Origin: Acidobacteriota bacterium
Lineage (GTDB): Bacteria; Acidobacteriota; Aminicenantia; JBFLYD01
Assembly: GCA_040756905.1 (NCBI GenBank)
Contig: JBFLYD010000058.1
Span: 23,348 to 87,347 of the forward strand
Direction of reading: 5' to 3'
DNA length: 64,000 nucleotides
The position numbers and the translations under genes are program-made. This document shows, piece after piece, positions 13,401-20,295 of the stretch (within the stretch, counting starts at the first letter, position 1; each line of letters opens with the position of its first letter). The notes beneath the pieces are model-generated. The model was not told where the DNA came from and made no database searches. It saw nothing but the letters and a program-made list of their open reading frames with translations.

Positions 13401-13602
13401 GATTCAAGAGGTAAAAAAGGATATTGAGAAAAAAACAGATGAAATAGATAAATCAAAGGCAAAAAATCCAGTGGCTTATTCAAAAGAACTAAAAGAAAAA
13501 TTTAAGAGTATGGAAATAAGTCCAGAAGAGTCTCCAGAAAATGACCTCATGAGGGTAATGAAAATAATATTGTGGGAACATGCCCAGGTATTTGAAAAGT
13601 GA
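10468..13602 (+). CDS. Large tubulin/FtsZ-like protein
   Basis: A 1044-aa protein of the large tubulin-like family (Tubulin_2-type). The N-terminus VIGLGGTGKWLI (residues 6-17) matches the first nucleotide-binding loop. The tubulin signature appears as AGGTGCGT at residues 178-185, corresponding to the GGGTGTG loop of FtsZ and tubulin. The long C-terminal two thirds have no motif I recognise and include charged, helical stretches. A strong GAGGAGG precedes ATG 10468. Large FtsZ-like proteins paired with vWA proteins are known from earlier comparative genomics (Makarova and Koonin) and were proposed to remodel membranes. No experimental role is known to me. Confidence 0.8.
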   Translation: MFPAIVIGLGGTGKWLITDLKKNILEANNGIMPENISLLAFDLVGQETPRIERFLFERGRKQVFSLNYEGGPEFCNFSGMWAMPIFDIADGKGMEWPYIYKWLKEDDAKSYNLSREEINNITGAGQRRQTSRDSLFLNMENIYNKVRDAIFRIGGLLPIGNEGKPTQEIQVFIVNSIAGGTGCGTFLDFIYLIHNAIIDRGEEQTPARITAFLVIPRGFEAVAITERSEVSMDSMEKNCFAAFRELHRHLFNPDIKIDYSDSLKNVNAGKVRLFSLCYFIDGTKIGGEAGSKIKHYMGIIPAIADYVFLHLKEDSSPQTYLTNVVRHLGEFIAQSANNPIQAPIYSTFGIYRYIFDVQEVIQTFAHKLASDVLSFFLLPSSKGSTEIKSEAQDFLGSPANTPFNRNLVKYLVEHPGDIRPTKDILFRYIELGSKGEDISLPKLRLEDIPVKIIFRRPIEEIEKMIQERIHKNLGEESDKCTPKSTQRSYYGVLNYYFELHLRKFSEILKKNIINILEEGDRKGSIDHAKKFLDDLVSFLNIFLDSIKTQYDGLNIPDKIRFSTQKASEFKVRNSQKKYRNEMKILAEYRQNELVMKYVVKIAGEQLELCRNLYNQIENWIETFKEGKKYIENAYREHLEVRIDKKAIKIREYVTEPDDEYENKLYQLIFQKQEPLDLFQKMLYKKLPHPNFDEIIRTFKWEFDIPEEPLNALSCLLPAQFSPWKELKEKPIEWNYVFVDNFLRLGKFQDLKNISIMDILVFKNIEVDSFASEIERKSTPLADFSSIEQQRGELGAGATRVTSDNIQVFAEWNVSPPGKDFADRLAKKFQNKPSFHDLHQIIRWEMKHFIKMRGFPNLMATEIPYRNHYNQLIKRRLRVTPLHIFLAEKNASGYEIKLESVLGEKVRSLNPRIVNLLEEERFLKTFTLAWFFDILPKQYRNRKNIYVYPIEIKGKVEEAQFEEDLVSTLEKLLFSEDPLIQEVKKDIEKKTDEIDKSKAKNPVAYSKELKEKFKSMEISPEESPENDLMRVMKIILWEHAQVFEK

Positions 13603-13668
13603 TAAAAAAGGGTCAATATTCAGTGTAAATTTATAAGATATAAAAGAATCATTAAAGGAATTGAACGA

Positions 13669-14118
13669 ATGATTTGGTATTTTGCTTATGGGTCAAATAT
13701 GAAACAATCGAGATTAGAGGAGCGAGTGAAAAGAAAGGGTTTAATTTGGAAGGTAGGATTTCTTGAGAATTACCATCTTTGTTTTAATAAAGTTAAAGGA
13801 GATGGTTCTGGATATGCTAATATAGAGGTTAAAGAAGGTAGTAAGATATGGGGCGTATTGTATCAATTAAGTAATGAAGAAATAAAACTGCTTGATAAGT
13901 ACGAAGGGGTTCCCGATCATTATAATAGAGTTTCAAAAGAAATTTGCACAACAGAAGGTAGTTATAATGCCGAGGTATATATAGCTAATCCGGATATGAT
14001 CGATGATAATCTACTGCCAAAACGTGATTATTTGGGTTATTTAATAGATGGAGCAACCGAGCATAATTTGCCGAAAGAATATATTATTTATTTAAAAAGT
14101 TTTAAGACGTTTGATTAA
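13669..14118 (+). CDS. Gamma-glutamylcyclotransferase-like protein (AIG2/GGCT fold)
   Basis: A 149-aa protein beginning MIWYFAYGSNM, the substrate-binding YGSNM motif of gamma-glutamylcyclotransferases, with the usual acidic catalytic region at DKYEGVPDHYNR (about residues 84-95). Family members release 5-oxoproline from gamma-glutamyl peptides, but many bacterial homologues have no known substrate. It stands alone on the plus strand, 66 bp after the tubulin-like gene, and need not share that operon. Confidence 0.85.
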   Translation: MIWYFAYGSNMKQSRLEERVKRKGLIWKVGFLENYHLCFNKVKGDGSGYANIEVKEGSKIWGVLYQLSNEEIKLLDKYEGVPDHYNRVSKEICTTEGSYNAEVYIANPDMIDDNLLPKRDYLGYLIDGATEHNLPKEYIIYLKSFKTFD

Positions 14119-14127
14119 AGGCTGTAG

Positions 14128-14221
14128 ATGAAAATTCTTTTGGTTGAGCCCAGTTTTCCAATACTACCTAAAAGCAAAAAATCATAGTAATTTCTTACGC
14201 AGGAACTTGACACTTTTTTGA
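14128..14221 (+). pseudogene. Remnant of a B12-binding radical SAM gene start
   Basis: ATG 14128 opens MKILLVEPSFPILPKSK, which resembles the N-terminus of B12-binding-domain radical SAM proteins, and then meets a stop. A one-base shift continues as KNHSNFLRRNLTLF before another stop at 14219-14221. The resemblance of both pieces to one family start suggests a frameshifted, truncated relic. The promoter of the next gene begins inside it. Confidence 0.5.
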
Positions 14222-14234
14222 TTTTAGATATAAC
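14207..14234 (+). promoter_or_regulatory. Sigma-70-type promoter of the Clp-fold protease gene
   Basis: TTGACA (14207-14212), 16 nt, TATAAC (14229-14234): a full -35 and a 5/6 -10 box. The expected start of transcription is near 14241, giving only about 11 nt of leader before ATG 14252 and no clear Shine-Dalgarno sequence. Confidence 0.6.
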
Positions 14235-14251
14235 ATTTAAAAATAATAATT

Positions 14252-15244
14252 ATGTCAAAGGAAATTAGAGCTGAGTTAATCAAAGAGATTGAAAATAAGC
14301 AGTCTTCCAAAGTCATAGCTTATATTACCGGGGACAGACCTCCATTTACTACCCAAATTGCCGATGATGCTGTCAGAGTTATCATGTGGCATCTCGATAG
14401 TATAGGGATAAACAGAAAGATTGATTTATTCCTTTATAGCCGTGGGGGTGATATGGTAGCTCCTCTACGGATTGTAAGATTGATTAGAGAACACTGCGAG
14501 GTTTTTAGTGTTTTAATACCTTATCGTGCTCATAGTGCTGCTACCTCAATCGCTTTAGGTGCAGATGAAATTGTGATGGGCAAATTAGGCGAACTTAGCC
14601 CAGTAGATCCCACAACTGTTCACCCTTTTAATCCTCAGGATCCTACCAACCCGCAGCAAAAGATTCCCATCAGCGTTGAGGATGTTACTTCTTATTTGTT
14701 TTTAGCAAAAGAAAAGGCAGGAATTAGGGATGAGCAAATGGTAAGCATATTTAATGAATTAGCTAATAAAATTAATCCCTTAGCTTTAGGCAATATTTAT
14801 AGAGCTTATAGAATGGCTAGATCTCTAACAGAGAAATTACTCGGTCTCCACATGGATATCCATAAAGAAAAAAGCAAAATTGAAACGATAGTTCAGAATT
14901 TAACAGAAAAACTTTGCATTCATGGCTATTTAATTTCTCGGACAGAGGCGGAAAAAGAAATTGGGCTAAATATTATTAAACCAGATGAGAAATTGGAGAC
15001 ATTAATGTGGACTCTATATGAGGAATACGAAAAGGAAATGAAACTTAATCAACCATTTGATCCATTAGAGATACTAAAAGATGAAAAAGTCAGCTCATTT
15101 TCTTATTATGGTTCTTACATCGAAAGTGCTTACGGCTCGGACGGATTCCTTTTTAATGCGGAAATAAGGCGGATAGAACAAGTCCCAGGACAAATTCAAG
15201 CTGCAGTCAATATAAAACCTATTGGTTGGTGTAGGATTAATTAA
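14252..15244 (+). CDS. SDH-family Clp-fold serine proteinase
   Basis: A 330-aa protein of the serine dehydrogenase proteinase (SDH_sah, PF01972) family, related to ClpP and signal peptide peptidase. The segment LYSRGGDMVAPLRIVRLI is the oxyanion/substrate loop. The nucleophile is probably Ser95 in YRAHSAATSIALG, followed by ADEIVMG and the SPVDP motif. No signal peptide or membrane segment is seen, so it should be cytosolic or peripheral. It lies between a radical SAM relic and a toxin-antitoxin module. Its substrate is unknown. Confidence 0.82.
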   Translation: MSKEIRAELIKEIENKQSSKVIAYITGDRPPFTTQIADDAVRVIMWHLDSIGINRKIDLFLYSRGGDMVAPLRIVRLIREHCEVFSVLIPYRAHSAATSIALGADEIVMGKLGELSPVDPTTVHPFNPQDPTNPQQKIPISVEDVTSYLFLAKEKAGIRDEQMVSIFNELANKINPLALGNIYRAYRMARSLTEKLLGLHMDIHKEKSKIETIVQNLTEKLCIHGYLISRTEAEKEIGLNIIKPDEKLETLMWTLYEEYEKEMKLNQPFDPLEILKDEKVSSFSYYGSYIESAYGSDGFLFNAEIRRIEQVPGQIQAAVNIKPIGWCRIN

Positions 15245-15258
15245 GACGAGGTGAAAAA

Positions 15259-15576
15259 ATGGAACTTTCTACATCTTCTATAAAAAAAGAAACTTTGAAC
15301 TATGGGTTTTTAATAAGACCGTCGAGTTACTTTCGTGCTATTCAAAGGCAATTGAACATTGAACTGTTATTGGTTCCAGGGATTACTTATTCCATACCCT
15401 GGTGTAAGGAAGATACTATATTAATTCCTGCTGAAATCCCAGAAGTTATCAAAACTGCCAAAATAGCAGAAGAACCAGTTGTAATTGGAGAGGAATCTAT
15501 TAATTGGCTAAAACTTGCTGAAAGTGCATTCAAATTCTGGGATAATGAAACTGATGAAATATGGAATGACCTATAA
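15259..15576 (+). CDS. Probable antitoxin partner of the downstream MazF-like toxin
   Basis: A 105-aa protein with no family I recognise with certainty. It lies 14 bp after the protease gene with AGACGAGG upstream, and its end overlaps the start of a PemK/MazF-like toxin. Its C-terminus ETDEIWNDL resembles the acidic ends of toxin-wrapping antitoxins and the DEAWQDL end of the second antitoxin near 58860. Function is inferred from position and that tail. Confidence 0.55.
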   Translation: MELSTSSIKKETLNYGFLIRPSSYFRAIQRQLNIELLLVPGITYSIPWCKEDTILIPAEIPEVIKTAKIAEEPVVIGEESINWLKLAESAFKFWDNETDEIWNDL

Positions 15577-15988
15577 TCAAGGCAGTTTGGTTCTTATTCC
15601 ATTTCCCTTTACTGACCTTTCAACCACTAAGAAGCGACCTGCTCTGGTTGTGTCGCCTGGTTGGTTCAATCAAGCCTATGAAGATGTCGTCTTAGCGGCT
15701 GTGACATTGATAACTTCTGAACCATTAAAACAATTAGACGTGCCTTTGGCTCAAAAGGATTTGACTGAAGGGGTTATTCCCAAAGAATCAACCATCAAGA
15801 TATCAAAACTTTTTACCTGTCATAGGAATTTAGTAGTTAGGGAAGTTGCGGTAGTCAAAGAGGAGAAACTTAGGGAAGTTTTGAAAAAACTGAGGGAATT
15901 CTTTGGAGAAAAAGTCCTAAATGCCCAATCCAACACCCAAAGACTAAAAATCCTCCCCAATGGGACAGAAAGAGATAAAAAGAGATGA
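15554..15988 (+). CDS. PemK/MazF-family mRNA interferase toxin
   Basis: A MazF/PemK-fold protein of about 144 aa. The N-terminal GSLVLIPFPFTDLSTTKKRPALVV carries the family signature (FPFTD and KRPALV). These toxins cut mRNA at short motifs. Possible starts are ATG 15554 or ATG 15566, both inside the end of the preceding gene, as is usual for toxin-antitoxin pairs. The C-terminus has a 25-residue basic extension after the EFFG helix. Its stop overlaps the ATG of the DUF433 relic (ATGA). Confidence 0.8.
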   Translation: MKYGMTYNQGSLVLIPFPFTDLSTTKKRPALVVSPGWFNQAYEDVVLAAVTLITSEPLKQLDVPLAQKDLTEGVIPKESTIKISKLFTCHRNLVVREVAVVKEEKLREVLKKLREFFGEKVLNAQSNTQRLKILPNGTERDKKR

Positions 15989-16199
15989 AAGAATTTGAAG
16001 GAAGAATAATCAGCGATCCCAAGATCTGTGGTGACAAACATTATATTAAGAAAACTCGGATTCCTGTTTATCTTATTCTTGATTTATCTGCTGGAGAGAG
16101 TTATGAATGGAGAAAGAGTGCCTATTCCAATCTTGATGAAGAGAGGATATAAAAGCGTGTATTAGTTATGCCGGATTATTGGCCCAGGAAGAAGATTGA
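15985..16199 (+). pseudogene. DUF433-domain protein, frameshifted
   Basis: ATG 15985 encodes a 55-aa product with the DUF433 signature: SDPKICGDKHYIKKTRIPVY, then AGESYE and AYSNLDEERI, where it stops at 16150-16152. Shifting frame at about 16153-16155 restores the family ending ACISYAGLLAQEE to a stop at 16197-16199. DUF433 proteins are putative antitoxins with a winged-helix-like fold, often next to PIN or other toxins. No intact toxin partner follows. A sequencing error could also explain the single shift. Confidence 0.7.
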
Positions 16200-16609
16200 A
16201 AATAGAAAATCGCATGACGGAAAAGCTTGAGGAATGTTTTAAAAATAGAAAAGAGGTTGCCTTTTCTTTTTTGTATGGGTCTCAGGCAAGGGGAGTGGCT
16301 ACATCGTTATCCGATATTGATATTGCTATTTATTTTTATCCCAAAAACCGCAGACCTGTTGAGTTTGAAGAATTGGTCTATTATGAAAAGGAAGATGAAA
16401 TATGGCTTGATATTGAGAGACTTTTGAAGAAAGAAGTAGAACTTCTTGTCCTTAACCGAGCACCTGCTACAATTGCAGCCAGTGCAATAAGAGGAATTCC
16501 CATTGTGATTAGAGATTGGGGGCTTTATCTGGATTTTATGGAATATGTAACCTCAGAGGCAATAGATTTCAGAAATCTACTTATAAAAGATTTTATCGAA
16601 AAATCATGA
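16196..16609 (+). CDS. MNT-type nucleotidyltransferase antitoxin
   Basis: A 137-aa minimal nucleotidyltransferase with the GSQARG and SDIDIAI motifs (about residues 28-43), the active-site signature of the pol-beta superfamily. MntA-type proteins neutralise HepT toxins by adding AMP to them. TTG 16196 has AGGA upstream at good spacing. ATG 16214 is the alternative. It overlaps the following HepT relic by ATGA, the usual operon design. Since that partner is broken, this antitoxin may be an orphan. Confidence 0.78.
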   Translation: MKIENRMTEKLEECFKNRKEVAFSFLYGSQARGVATSLSDIDIAIYFYPKNRRPVEFEELVYYEKEDEIWLDIERLLKKEVELLVLNRAPATIAASAIRGIPIVIRDWGLYLDFMEYVTSEAIDFRNLLIKDFIEKS

Positions 16610-16944
16610 GAGAAGAAGTTAAAGAAAGGCTCATAAAACATTTGAATTTCATCGAAGAGGAAATAAATGACTATTCTCATTTTGGAAATATTACCTGGGA
16701 GATTTATAGAACTGATAGGAACCAAAGAAGAAATGTGGAAAAATGGATAGAAAATTTAGTGAATTCCTCAATAGATATATCAAAAATTAGTACTTCCAGC
16801 TGAAGGTATAACAATCCCGGATACCTATAAGGAAATAGTTCCTCTCTCACCTTGGTAAAGGGATTTGATAAAGAGGAATCAGAAAGTCTCTCCCAGTGGG
16901 TAAGGTTGAGAAATATCATCACTCACGAAAAAGAGAAATTATGA
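16606..16944 (+). pseudogene. HepT-like HEPN toxin, broken by frameshifts
   Basis: The frame from ATG 16606 encodes the N-terminal half of a DUF86/HepT protein (VEKWIENLVNSSIDISKI) and stops at 16803. Homologous sequence continues in a second frame (PAEGITIPDTYKEIV, ending near 16855) and a third (LVKGFDKEESESLSQWVRLRNIITHE) to a stop at 16942-16944. The third part carries the HEPN active-site motif RNIITH. Two frameshifts mean that no functional RNase can be made. Confidence 0.75.
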
Positions 16945-17277
16945 TTGGGTAAGATGTTTTAACCAGGATAATGCTATATGTATTTTATGCCTTTTTATCT
17001 GTTAACTTCCTCATAATTTCCAACATTTTTTAATTTGGTAATTGATGAATTATTTTTTATTAGAGTTGAGAGATTAGACTCATCCAAAGAGAGTAAATTA
17101 TGAGGGATGGATATAAATGCAAAGAATCAGTTTTTGGTTAGTTTTTAAGTGAGACGATTCGGAGTTTAAACAAATAATATTGATATATAATTATAAAGTA
17201 AGAGTAAGATTTTTAAAGAACTCTTATATTAATGCCATTGACAATTAAAAATGAATTAATTAGAAGGAAAATGTATT
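16945..17277. other. Intergenic region upstream of the ATP synthase cluster
   Basis: No gene-like frame is visible. It is AT-rich and holds one promoter candidate at its right end: TTGACA (17238-17243), 17 nt, TAGAAG (17261-17266, 4/6 match), reading toward the ATP synthase genes. Nothing else was recognised. Confidence 0.5.
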
Positions 17278-17421
17278 ATGGCTAAAACTATCACCTTGAG
17301 ACTTTCTGGTGAGAAGAAAAAGATTGTTTTTATGATTGCTGCTGAACCAAGGCAGAAAAGTTATTACAATCCTGTTGAAGAAAAATTGGAAGTGGAATAT
17401 TATAGGGGGAATTTTTATGTT
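17278..17421 (+). pseudogene. Possible relic of a ribbon-helix-helix antitoxin
   Basis: The frame opens MAKTITLRLS, a typical start of small ribbon-helix-helix antitoxins, but the following residues do not continue the family and run in frame into the AtpZ-like protein. I read these 48 codons as a decayed antitoxin start or chance sequence. A real N-terminal extension of the downstream protein is the alternative. Confidence 0.3.
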
Positions 17422-17661
17422 ATGAATGAAGGAAAAAATAATAAAGAATTGAAAAACAAGAAGAAGCCGAGGATAGACTGGAGACTTTTAGAGTATTCAT
17501 CCGTTGGATTGATGTTTCCTGTATCGATTGCAGTTGGTTTAGCCATTGGATATTTTCTTGATTCTATTCTTAATACATCTCCATGGCTTCTTTTAATATT
17601 CACGATTTTGGGCATAATTGCCGGGTTTTACAATGTCTATAAAATAGCTGGAAAGGAATGA
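17422..17661 (+). CDS. AtpZ/AtpI-type ATP synthase accessory membrane protein
   Basis: From ATG 17422 (AGGGGGA 9-16 nt upstream) the product is 79 aa with a basic N-terminus and two transmembrane helices. GLAIGYFLDSIL ends the first and GIIAGFYNVYKIA lies at the C-terminal end, typical of the AtpZ/AtpI family. These small proteins help assemble the c ring or import ions for the F-type ATP synthase. The frame is open 48 codons further upstream, but the extra part is not like the family. It heads the F0 gene cluster. Confidence 0.72.
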   Translation: MNEGKNNKELKNKKKPRIDWRLLEYSSVGLMFPVSIAVGLAIGYFLDSILNTSPWLLLIFTILGIIAGFYNVYKIAGKE

Positions 17662-17720
17662 ATTATTTAAGGCTGGGTCATTTAATCTAAAAAATTTTCT
17701 TTATTGATAGAGAGGAAAAA

Positions 17721-18116
17721 ATGGATGAAACTAAAGGGATTTTTAAACTGGAAGAGAAAAAAATAATAAATCATATATTGTTATTAACAATTGTCATCAG
17801 TTTCTTCCTTTCAATTATATTCATAATTTTCAATTCTTTAATTTCTGGGATTTATATATTGTTTGGAGGTTGGTTTGCACTTTTATTGTTTATCTGGCTT
17901 AAATACATTGCTTTTGGCATCGTTGAGAAAAAAGGGGTTTGGAGGATTGTGTTTATGTACATAGCTCGAATAGCATTGATTGGGCTCGTTTTTTACGCTA
18001 TAATTTATTTTTCAAAATTTAATTTTGTTTACTTTTTTATAGGCTTTTCCGCTTTTATAGCTTCTATAATGATAGAGGCTATTGGGCAATTTTTCAGGCT
18101 GAAATGGAAGGATTAG
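17721..18116 (+). CDS. atpI: ATP synthase protein I (AtpI family)
   Basis: A 131-aa, very hydrophobic protein with about four transmembrane helices (first near residues 20-40) and the AtpI-like segment FGGWFALLLFIWLKYIAFG. AtpI assists c-ring assembly. It lies between the AtpZ-like gene and atpB, and its end overlaps atpB by 13 bp, showing translational coupling. AGAGAGGAAA precedes the ATG. Confidence 0.72.
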   Translation: MDETKGIFKLEEKKIINHILLLTIVISFFLSIIFIIFNSLISGIYILFGGWFALLLFIWLKYIAFGIVEKKGVWRIVFMYIARIALIGLVFYAIIYFSKFNFVYFFIGFSAFIASIMIEAIGQFFRLKWKD

Positions 18117-18853
18117 AGCATAAACCTTTTTTGTCTGCATTGCTTAATTCAGTCTTTGGAAGACCTATCGCTTATCTTCTTTCCCTCTTTGGAGTAAAAA
18201 TAAGTAATCCTGATAATTTAATTCCAGATCATATAGCTATGGCAATTTTTGTTATGCTGTTTTTGATATTGTTATTTGGCCTTGGATCACGAAGATTGAA
18301 AATATTTCCCTCCCCATTTCAACAGATTCTTGAATTAATATATGAATTTTTTGAAGGAATCATTCTTGAATTTATTGGACCTGCTGGAAGAAAGTATATT
18401 CCAATGTTAGGTTCCTTGGGGTTGTTTATTTTTATTTCAAATTTACTGGGGCTTGTTCCAGGTTTTATGTCACCAACGAGTAATTTAAACGTAACTGTCG
18501 GATGTGCTACATTCGTATTTCTTTATTATCATTATCAGGGAATTAAAGCCCATGGATTGTTCGGATACATAAAACATTTCATGGGTCCCATCTGGTGGCT
18601 TTCATGGCTTTTCTTTCCTGTAGAAATAATAAGCCATATATCAAGACCGCTTACCCTCTCTATTCGACTTTTTGGTAATATTCTGGGGGAGGAGCTACTA
18701 ATTTTAGTTTTGGCATCCCTTTTTCCTTTTGTAGCTCCTCTTCCTATTATGGCATTTGCAATTATAACATCTTTCGTTCAGGCTTTAGTTTTTATATTTT
18801 TATCAATAGTATATATAGGTGGAGCCATTGCCGTAGAGGAAAATGAACATTAA
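18104..18853 (+). CDS. atpB: F-type ATP synthase subunit a
   Basis: A 249-aa membrane protein, normal for subunit a. The family features are visible: LGLVPG near residue 115, the PVEIISHISRPLTLSIRLFGNILGEE segment with the essential Arg (SIRLFGN), and the C-terminal helix with FIFLSIVYIGGAI. Subunit a forms the ion half-channels against the c ring. It follows atpI with overlap and precedes atpE by 220 bp. No atpF, H, A, G, D or C follows in the window. Confidence 0.93.
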   Translation: MEGLEHKPFLSALLNSVFGRPIAYLLSLFGVKISNPDNLIPDHIAMAIFVMLFLILLFGLGSRRLKIFPSPFQQILELIYEFFEGIILEFIGPAGRKYIPMLGSLGLFIFISNLLGLVPGFMSPTSNLNVTVGCATFVFLYYHYQGIKAHGLFGYIKHFMGPIWWLSWLFFPVEIISHISRPLTLSIRLFGNILGEELLILVLASLFPFVAPLPIMAFAIITSFVQALVFIFLSIVYIGGAIAVEENEH

Positions 18854-18890
18854 ACTTAATGAGAATGTATTTAATTTTAATACATTTCTG

Positions 18891-18962
18891 CCCCCTCAAC
18901 CTCCCCTCTCCCCTAAGGGGAGAGGATTAAAGCTTGCCCCGTACTTGATGCGGGGTGAGGGG
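18891..18962. repeat. GC-rich palindromic intergenic repeat between atpB and atpE
   Basis: A short GC-rich island in an AT-rich gap with nested hairpins. The first is CCTCTCCCCT and AGGGGAGAGG (18905-18914, 18916-18925). The second is CCCCG and CGGGG (18937-18941, 18951-18955). An outer pair is CCCCTCA and TGAGGGG (18892-18898, 18956-18962). It resembles REP-type extragenic palindromes and could lower read-through or stabilise the upstream mRNA between atpB and atpE. Confidence 0.65.
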
Positions 18963-19073
18963 TAAAAATAGAATGTAACAAATATTTGTGCGTTTTTATT
19001 AATATGAAAATTATTGTTGAAGTATTAGAAAAAATAAAATTAAATTAAAATTAAAACATTGAGGAGGAACTTT

Positions 19074-19427
19074 ATGAGTAACAGAGAAAAAATTGTGATT
19101 ACATTAGTAGCAGTAATTCTGTTTTTTAACAGTTTTGTGTTTGCAGAAGAAGTTGAAGGCAAAAAGCCATCGGGTTCAAACGCTTTGATAATTGCAGTAA
19201 TTGTCAGCATAGCAGGTTTAGCTCTTTCAGCCATGGTAGGAGGAATAGCTCAGAGCAATGCGATTAGGTCAGCTTTTGATGGAATTTCAAGGAATCCAGG
19301 AGCAGCCGGTCCGATAAGAGTATTATTATTACTGGGACTTGTTTTTATTGAATCCCTTGTAATCTATGTTTTATTCATTAATATAATCATCTATTTTGTT
19401 AGATGGAAGGATTTGATATCCTATTAA
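19074..19427 (+). CDS. atpE: F-type ATP synthase subunit c, sodium-type signature
   Basis: Start at ATG 19074 after a strong GAGGAGG. The 117-aa product is longer than usual because of a cleavable-looking N-terminal signal (residues 1-24, ending FVFA). Two transmembrane helices flank the RNP loop (73-75), the counterpart of RQP. The carboxylate is Glu93. Gln60, Ser94 and Tyr98 occupy the positions of Gln32, Ser66 and Tyr70 of the Ilyobacter tartaricus sodium-binding c subunit (33 residues from Gln to Glu in both). The threonine ligand position is Leu95. I infer a sodium-coupled or sodium-capable rotor. Confidence 0.9.
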   Translation: MSNREKIVITLVAVILFFNSFVFAEEVEGKKPSGSNALIIAVIVSIAGLALSAMVGGIAQSNAIRSAFDGISRNPGAAGPIRVLLLLGLVFIESLVIYVLFINIIIYFVRWKDLISY

Positions 19428-19428
19428 C

Positions 19429-20295
19429 TTGAAAGGCTTTAGATCTATATTAAAAATCCTTAAAAAAATCGGAGAGAGTTTAAAAAAATTTTCTCAGGAC
19501 AGATGCGATGACCAGGCTGCGATAATTTCATTTTACATGCTCCTTGCAGCAATTCCCACTGCTGGAGTGTTTGGACTTTTTCTTTCAAAAGTATTTGGAA
19601 CAGATTTTTTACTTTTCAGATCCTTACACGTGATTTCAGAGGATTATTTTACCCAGCTTGACCCATCCTTTTTTGTCAAGGTTCGTTATCTTTCAAGGAG
19701 CATTGAGAAGCTTGGATGGGTTGGACTCGCATTAACTATTCCCCTGGGAATTGTTGTATTTTCAAAAATCACCCAGTCTATATATAGAATCTTTGAAATA
19801 ACCATAAAGAGGTCTTTTTTGAGGAATACTTTGTTTCAAATTTCAATGCTTTTCATCACAGGAACGCTTATATTCTTATCATTGGTGATTTCAATTTCAA
19901 CCTCAACTTTACATGGATATTTTTTCGAGAACGAATTGATTTCTGAATATCTCAATCCCTACTTTATTTCAATAGTAGATAACATACTTGTAGGATACAT
20001 GGTTCCTGTTTTGCTTTCTTATTCTTTTTTCTTTTTTCTATACAAATTTTTGCCTCCAATGAAAATAAAGACCAATGTTGCTGTTGCAACAGCTCTTGTC
20101 TCAACTTTTCTGTGGGAGATTGCAAAAAGAATATTTTCCTGGTATCTGGGAAATATTGCTCTATATGGAAAGCTCCATGGAACCTTATCTTCAGTGGTTG
20201 GGTTTATTCTTCTGGTAAATTTATCCATTTATATTTTACTGTTTGGAGCTGAATTAACTTTTGTATTCAATTCAGGGAAAGATGAAAGTAAATAG
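19429..20295 (+). CDS. YihY/BrkB family inner-membrane protein
   Basis: A 288-aa protein with about six transmembrane segments and the YihY/virulence factor BrkB family layout (formerly called RNase BN). Visible marks include [16 protein letters not shown] near residue 35 and the C-terminal [34 protein letters not shown] 19429 directly follows the atpE stop. ATG choices inside would cut the conserved N-terminal helix. It overlaps lpxD by 14 bp. Family members are membrane proteins of unknown function. Confidence 0.85.
   Translation: MKGFRSILKILKKIGESLKKFSQDRCDDQAAIISFYMLLAAIPTAGVFGLFLSKVFGTDFLLFRSLHVISEDYFTQLDPSFFVKVRYLSRSIEKLGWVGLALTIPLGIVVFSKITQSIYRIFEITIKRSFLRNTLFQISMLFITGTLIFLSLVISISTSTLHGYFFENELISEYLNPYFISIVDNILVGYMVPVLLSYSFFFFLYKFLPPMKIKTNVAVATALVSTFLWEIAKRIFSWYLGNIALYGKLHGTLSSVVGFILLVNLSIYILLFGAELTFVFNSGKDESK

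Noticed and set aside
16525..16922. Minus-strand ORFs over the MNT-HepT region
   Set aside because: Shadows of the plus-strand genes, without family likeness.
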